Positions 5,253-8,576 of a stretch of DNA of 8,576 nt are shown in pieces; position 1 is the stretch's first letter; every line of letters begins with the position of its first letter. The notes under the pieces are model-generated. The model was not told the DNA's origin. It ran no database searches and saw nothing but the letters and a program-made list of their open reading frames with translations. Origin of the DNA: Acidimicrobiales bacterium (GTDB lineage Bacteria; Actinomycetota; Acidimicrobiia; Acidimicrobiales; JAKAVM01); NCBI GenBank assembly GCA_027451785.1, contig DAIDIS010000262.1, positions 1 through 8,576 of the forward strand. Direction: 5' to 3'. A program made the position numbers and the translations under genes.

Positions 5253-6719
5253 ATGGGAAAGGTCCTCAAAAGAGCAAAGGAGCTCGCTCTCACCGAGGCG
5301 CAGAGACCGGCGCCGATAAGGGAGTGGCGAAACGCTCACTGGCTAGCGGTTGCGACCGTCTGCATCGGGGCCTTCATGAATCAGCTCGATGCCAGCATCG
5401 TGACCATCGCGTTTCCTACTTTGCGCCATACGTTTAATGCGGCTTTTGGATCCGTCGCCTGGGTAGGACTCTCGTATCTGGTGATGGTTATTGGGCTTGT
5501 ATCGGCGATCGGCCGGGTCGCCGACATGGTTGGCCGGAAGCTCCTCTACTTTTACGGTTTCATCCTGTTCATCGCGGCTTCGGTGGTCTGCGCCTTCGCT
5601 CCCAACCTAATCATTCTGGTCCTGGCACGATTCGTTCAAGGAATCGGGGCTGCGATGCTCCAGGCAAACAGTGTTGCGATCATCGCCACCGTCTTGCCCA
5701 GGGGAAGGCTCGCTCGGGGCATCGGAATCCAAGGAACCGCCCAAGCGCTCGGGTTGGCACTGGGGCCGACCATCGGCGGGGCACTCATCGCACTAGGTGG
5801 GTGGCGCCTCATATTCTTGGTAAACGTACCGGCCGGATTACTCGGGGCTGTTGCGGCGTGGTTTTTGATTCCTCGGACCAGAGAGCTGACCGGTAGAGTC
5901 CCCTTCGACTTCAAAGGCCTGGGCGCACTATTTCCTTCCATCCTCTTAGGGCTCGTCGTGCTGACCTTCGGCCCGGCATGGAGTTGGTTTTCACCGCGAA
6001 TTATCATCTTCACGGTCGCCGCCATATTCCTTGGCTTCATCTTCGTCGGTCACGAGAAGAGGACCAAGCACCCAATGATGAAGCCTCAACTTTTCAGGAT
6101 CGGGGCCTTTACCGAAGGCCTGACAAGTGGCTTCTTCTCGTACACGGTGTTGTTCGGTACGTTGTTCGCAGTTCCATTTCTCCTGCAAAGAGGGTTTCTT
6201 GAAAATGCCCGTACCGCAGGCTCGATTCTGACGATCATGCCAATATTTCTCGCCGTTGCAGCTCCCATAGGAGGACTGTTAGCCGAAAGATACGGCGCGA
6301 GGATTCCCACTTCAATGGGAATGGCATTCGGAAGCTTGGCATTGCTGCTTTTTGCCATCCGTACAGCCAAACTTAGTTCGGTCGAGTTTGAGTTGGCCCT
6401 TCTCGGTGCGGGCTTGGGGCTGTTCACGCCCGCAAACAACGCAGCAATAATGGGCTCGGTGAAGCGTTCGGAATCCGGCATAGCCAGTGGGATCTTGAAC
6501 ATGACCAGGAGCATCGGGGCGTCCGTTGGCATAGGCGCGACATCGATGGTGATGGATGAAGTGGTCAACGGACTGAAGATCAACAAGGATCTCGTGACGC
6601 ATGGGTTCACGGTTGCGTCCTGGATGCTTTTCGGGTGCTGCGCCGTCGCATTGGCACTCTCGCTCTTCAGGAAGGGCGAGATCGTGGACTTAGAAGCCGC
6701 CAAAATGTCCGAGGGCTAA
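5253..6719 (+). CDS. MFS drug exporter, DHA2 (EmrB/QacA-like) family
   Basis: A 488-residue inner-membrane proton-driven exporter of the 14-helix DHA2 family. The family motifs appear in order: LDASIVTIAFPTL at 45-57 (motif D1), GRVADMVGRK at 87-96 (motif A, loop 2-3), LARFVQGIGAAMLQ at 124-137 (motif B with Arg126), GLALGPTIGG at 167-176 (motif C, the antiporter signature) and WRLIFLVNVPAG at 184-195. Further hydrophobic segments continue to about 472, followed by a short charged tail. The length is normal for the family. The ATG at 5253 has only a weak upstream AAGG, ten bases away. The divergent gntR and the methyltransferase 13 bases downstream suggest a substrate-induced efflux operon. 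Substrates cannot be predicted from the motifs. Confidence 0.93.
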   Translation: MGKVLKRAKELALTEAQRPAPIREWRNAHWLAVATVCIGAFMNQLDASIVTIAFPTLRHTFNAAFGSVAWVGLSYLVMVIGLVSAIGRVADMVGRKLLYFYGFILFIAASVVCAFAPNLIILVLARFVQGIGAAMLQANSVAIIATVLPRGRLARGIGIQGTAQALGLALGPTIGGALIALGGWRLIFLVNVPAGLLGAVAAWFLIPRTRELTGRVPFDFKGLGALFPSILLGLVVLTFGPAWSWFSPRIIIFTVAAIFLGFIFVGHEKRTKHPMMKPQLFRIGAFTEGLTSGFFSYTVLFGTLFAVPFLLQRGFLENARTAGSILTIMPIFLAVAAPIGGLLAERYGARIPTSMGMAFGSLALLLFAIRTAKLSSVEFELALLGAGLGLFTPANNAAIMGSVKRSESGIASGILNMTRSIGASVGIGATSMVMDEVVNGLKINKDLVTHGFTVASWMLFGCCAVALALSLFRKGEIVDLEAAKMSEG

Positions 6720-6732
6720 GCTTCCCGCCAAC

Positions 6733-7539
6733 ATGAACTCCGCCGGAAGGTACCTGCTAAGCAACTCTGCGGAGGCAGCCGAAGCAAGACTGGAGGCACT
6801 TGCGGAGATATTCGACCCAATTACCGTCGCCCACGCTGACCGTCTCGGCATCCGTGCCGGATGGCGCTGCTGGGAAATCGGTGCGGGGAGCATGTCCATC
6901 CCCTCCTACCTGGCGAGCGTTGTCGGCGATTCCGGCTATGTATTGGCTACCGACATAGACACCAGCCGAATGAGTGACTCGCCCGCAGGAAATATCTCGG
7001 TTCAGGCTCACGACGTTGCGAACGACCCTCTGCCCACCGGATCCTTTGACTTGGTTCACGCCCGCTTGGTTCTCGTGCACCTAAGTTCAAGGAACGAAGT
7101 CCTCAAGCGAATAATCTCGGTCCTCAAACCCGGAGGCTGGCTTCTTGTCGAAGATGCCGATCCGAAACTGCAACCACTGAGCTGTATCGACGAATCGACC
7201 GACAAGGCCAATCTGGCCAACAGGATAAGGAACGGCTTCAGGGATTTACTTGAATCAAGGGGGGCTGACCTGGCTTTCGGTCGGCGCCTGCCCGCTATGT
7301 TTCGCGAAGCGGGACTTTCTGAAGTTGGCGCGGATGCCTACTTCCCGGTCTCAATGGAACCTTGCGAAAGACTAGAGATGGCAACCATCTTCATGATCAG
7401 GAACGAGTTGATCGCCAACAAGATTGCGACCGAGGACGAGGTCGAGGTACACCTTTCCAATGTCGTCGAGGGATCCCTCGACCTCGCTCAGCCTCCGCTC
7501 ATATCGTGCTGGGGGCGTAAGAGTCCAGCAACTCGATGA
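6733..7539 (+). CDS. Class I SAM-dependent methyltransferase
   Basis: A 268-residue cytosolic methyltransferase with a Rossmann-like core. The N-terminal part AEARLEALAEIFDPITVAHADRLGI is followed by motif I CWEIGAGSMSIPSYLA (46-61), post-I ATDID (72-76, the acidic residue that holds the SAM ribose), motif II FDLVHARLVLVHL (105-117) and motif III VLKPGGWLLVEDAD (130-143). The SAM fold is clear, but the substrate-binding C-terminal half (about 145-268) points to no named substrate. Motif I reads GAGSM where relatives normally have glycines. The gene begins 13 bases after the exporter stop, with only a weak GAGGG far upstream, so it is probably translated after the exporter on one mRNA. Its last 41 bases overlap the DUF6295 gene on the other strand. 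Confidence 0.9.
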   Translation: MNSAGRYLLSNSAEAAEARLEALAEIFDPITVAHADRLGIRAGWRCWEIGAGSMSIPSYLASVVGDSGYVLATDIDTSRMSDSPAGNISVQAHDVANDPLPTGSFDLVHARLVLVHLSSRNEVLKRIISVLKPGGWLLVEDADPKLQPLSCIDESTDKANLANRIRNGFRDLLESRGADLAFGRRLPAMFREAGLSEVGADAYFPVSMEPCERLEMATIFMIRNELIANKIATEDEVEVHLSNVVEGSLDLAQPPLISCWGRKSPATR

Positions 7540-7759
7540 TCGATAGGGCCAGCTCCCTCGCGCTCTGAGGACTCAGCTCAAGCGCCACTCTTCGGTGCTC
7601 ATCTCCAACCTTGCCGAAAACGTCGACGTTCAGGCTGTGCTCGTAAGGAGCACTGACCGGGTGGTCAAAATAGACAGTCGCCTCCTTGGCCTTGAACCAG
7701 TCGGACCCGGACTTGGCAGATCCCTGCAAGGTGACCTTCTGCGTCTCATAAGTACACAT
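7499..7759 (-). CDS. DUF6295 family protein, small
   Basis: An 86-residue protein of unknown function. The opening MCTYETQKVTLQGSAKS, the middle WFKAKEATVYFDHPVSAPYEHSLNVDVF (21-48) and the helix ELSPQSARELALSIIELLD (61-79) match what I recall of the DUF6295 family, small single-domain proteins found mainly in Actinobacteria. No signal peptide or membrane segment is visible. Two bases separate the hydrolase stop from its ATG at 7759, so translation is probably coupled and the two proteins may serve one pathway. The gene runs tail-to-tail into the methyltransferase gene with a 41-bp overlap. The family name is from memory and not checked. Confidence 0.78.
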   Translation of the reverse strand: MCTYETQKVTLQGSAKSGSDWFKAKEATVYFDHPVSAPYEHSLNVDVFGKVGDEHRRVALELSPQSARELALSIIELLDSYAPSTI

Positions 7760-7761
7760 CG

Positions 7762-8505
7762 CTAAGCCAGGTACTTCCCATAGAAAGCAAAAATCCGCTG
7801 CCAGCCGTCTTTGGCGGCCTCGGGCCTGTAGCTCGGTCTGTCGGTGGCGAAGAACGCGTGTCCGGCACCTTCGTAGGTATGGAACTCGTATTCCTTCCCG
7901 GCCTTGTCCAAAATATCTTCAAGCTCCTTGGTCTCCTCCGGCGTGGGGAAGGAATCCTCCGCACCGAAAAGCCCAAGCATCGGTCCAGACAACGATCCAG
8001 CCAAGTGGGCGACAGGTCCCGCCTTGGACGGGAACTCCTTCGGAGGGGTTCTCACCATAAATGCCCCGTAGCAGACGACTACGGCCTGGAGGTCCAAGGA
8101 GCAACCCGCCAGGAACGACTGGCGTCCCCCGGAGCAGTACCCGATTGTGCCCACCTTCTTATTGGAAGCCGGTAAGGACCTAAGGAAGTCCGCACAGCCG
8201 GCAACGTCGCCAACCAGACGCTCGTCCGGCACTCCCCCATTTGCACGGGCAATCGCCGCCGCATCGTCGGGAGCCATTCCCGGAGTAGTCTCCCTCGAGT
8301 AAAGATTCGGGCAAATCGCCAGGTACCCATGCATGGCGAGCTTCAGGGTGATCTCCTTTGTCGGCTCGTCGTATCCAGGCATGTGATGAATAACCACCAC
8401 GCCGCCCCTTTCGCTCCCATCGAGCGGCTGAGCGAAGAACGCTTCCAGTTCGGCGCCTTCAAATCCCTTGACCGAAATCGTCTCTGCCCTTATTCCATCG
8501 CTCAT
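7762..8505 (-). CDS. Dienelactone hydrolase family protein (alpha/beta hydrolase)
   Basis: A 247-residue cytosolic alpha/beta hydrolase. The nucleophile elbow is GYCSGG with Cys124, the aspartate is Asp184 in LFGAEDSFPTPEE, and the histidine is His216 in YEGAGHAFF; together they make the Cys-Asp-His triad of carboxymethylenebutenolidase-like enzymes. The early strand VVVIHHMPGYDE (36-47) has His41 where classical dienelactone hydrolase has the Glu that controls the resting cysteine, so it belongs to a side branch and may not act on dienelactone itself. The family hydrolyses lactones and related esters; the real substrate is unknown. The ATG at 8505 has a strong AAGAGGTGA ribosome site. The DUF6295 gene follows with a 2-bp gap. 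Confidence 0.9.
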   Translation of the reverse strand: MSDGIRAETISVKGFEGAELEAFFAQPLDGSERGGVVVIHHMPGYDEPTKEITLKLAMHGYLAICPNLYSRETTPGMAPDDAAAIARANGGVPDERLVGDVAGCADFLRSLPASNKKVGTIGYCSGGRQSFLAGCSLDLQAVVVCYGAFMVRTPPKEFPSKAGPVAHLAGSLSGPMLGLFGAEDSFPTPEETKELEDILDKAGKEYEFHTYEGAGHAFFATDRPSYRPEAAKDGWQRIFAFYGKYLA

Positions 8506-8576
8506 TGACCTTCACCTCTTCCTGTCAATATCGTGCACTGCTCCGGCAACGAACCGGCGCAAACAGCTGTTCGCTT
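8506..8576 (-). promoter_or_regulatory. Upstream region of the hydrolase, with a strong ribosome binding site
   Basis: On the minus strand GGAAGAGGTGA lies about six bases before the ATG at 8505 and matches the 3' end of 16S rRNA well. It is the only strong Shine-Dalgarno of the window. Further up, CAAACAGCTGTTCG (8560-8573, plus strand) contains the palindrome AACAGCTGTT and resembles the CGAAC-N4-GTTYG layout of Gram-positive LexA boxes. I see no confident -35/-10 pair before the window ends. Confidence 0.55.

Noticed and set aside
5135..5437. A 100-codon open frame covering the control region and the exporter start
   Set aside because: It overlaps the exporter in another frame. The repeat-like peptide in its first part comes from the 21-bp spaced DNA motif, which is better explained as regulatory or chance.
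6086..6703. A 205-codon open frame opposite the exporter gene
   Set aside because: It lies wholly antisense to a clear membrane transporter, has no recognisable motifs, and its composition is what the complement of hydrophobic codons produces.
7707..7716. CCGGACTTGG shared with the duplicated gntR end
   Set aside because: Ten bases of identity inside an unrelated coding frame, with no extension on either side; chance is enough to explain it.
1..8576. Mobile element, CRISPR, tRNA or rRNA
   Set aside because: No transposase or integrase frame, terminal inverted repeats, spaced identical repeats, or cloverleaf pattern was seen on either strand.

Overview
The window most likely comes from a free-living actinobacterium. 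The clues are moderately high G+C with a matching codon bias, GTG/TTG starts, a class A penicillin-binding protein with a long Ser/Thr/Gly/Pro-rich tail, two promoters whose -10 boxes sit almost on the start codon (leaderless transcripts), and a DUF6295 protein. The Thr-rich 'STTTTST' style tail resembles proteins of Acidimicrobiia, but that placement is an impression, not a result.

Left block (1-3463, all minus strand). In transcription order it holds a class A PBP (cell-wall transglycosylase/transpeptidase), a coiled-coil plus C4 zinc-ribbon protein of the CdsZ/DUF164 family, and a histidine phosphatase that runs off the left edge. The last two overlap by a few bases. They look like the actinobacterial neighbourhood in which the zinc-ribbon gene sits beside an RNase H/phosphatase fusion, except that here the phosphatase has no RNase H domain in front of it.

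Middle (3464-5252). A 219-bp intergenic stretch carries a perfect heptanucleotide tandem repeat (GGCGCTA, 5.7 copies) and a short 12-bp tandem repeat. Next comes an unrecognised two-helix membrane protein with a near-consensus, apparently leaderless promoter. After that is a GntR/HutC-type repressor whose last 25 bases, including the stop codon, are duplicated just downstream. The repressor promoter is nearly canonical, with a palindrome (ATACC-N6-GGTAT) lying in the spacer and -10 box, which suggests autoregulation.

Divergent transporter operon (5253-7539, plus strand). A DHA2-type (EmrB/QacA-like) drug exporter is followed 13 bases later by a class I SAM-dependent methyltransferase. The shared control region with gntR holds a 14-bp motif repeated at exactly 21 bp and a second inverted repeat. 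The simplest reading is a small ligand-responsive export/modification module, with GntR sensing the compound, the exporter removing it and the methyltransferase possibly modifying it.

Right block (7499-8505, minus strand). A dienelactone-hydrolase-family enzyme with a strong ribosome binding site is followed, after a 2-bp gap, by a small DUF6295 protein. The end of that small gene overlaps the end of the methyltransferase tail-to-tail. The last 71 bases are the upstream region of the hydrolase.

I see no rRNA, tRNA, CRISPR array, insertion sequence or phage gene. No single locus here is a clearly new system. The most interesting items are the gntR control region, the divergent export/methylation module, the hydrolase/DUF6295 pair and the two tandem-duplication sites.
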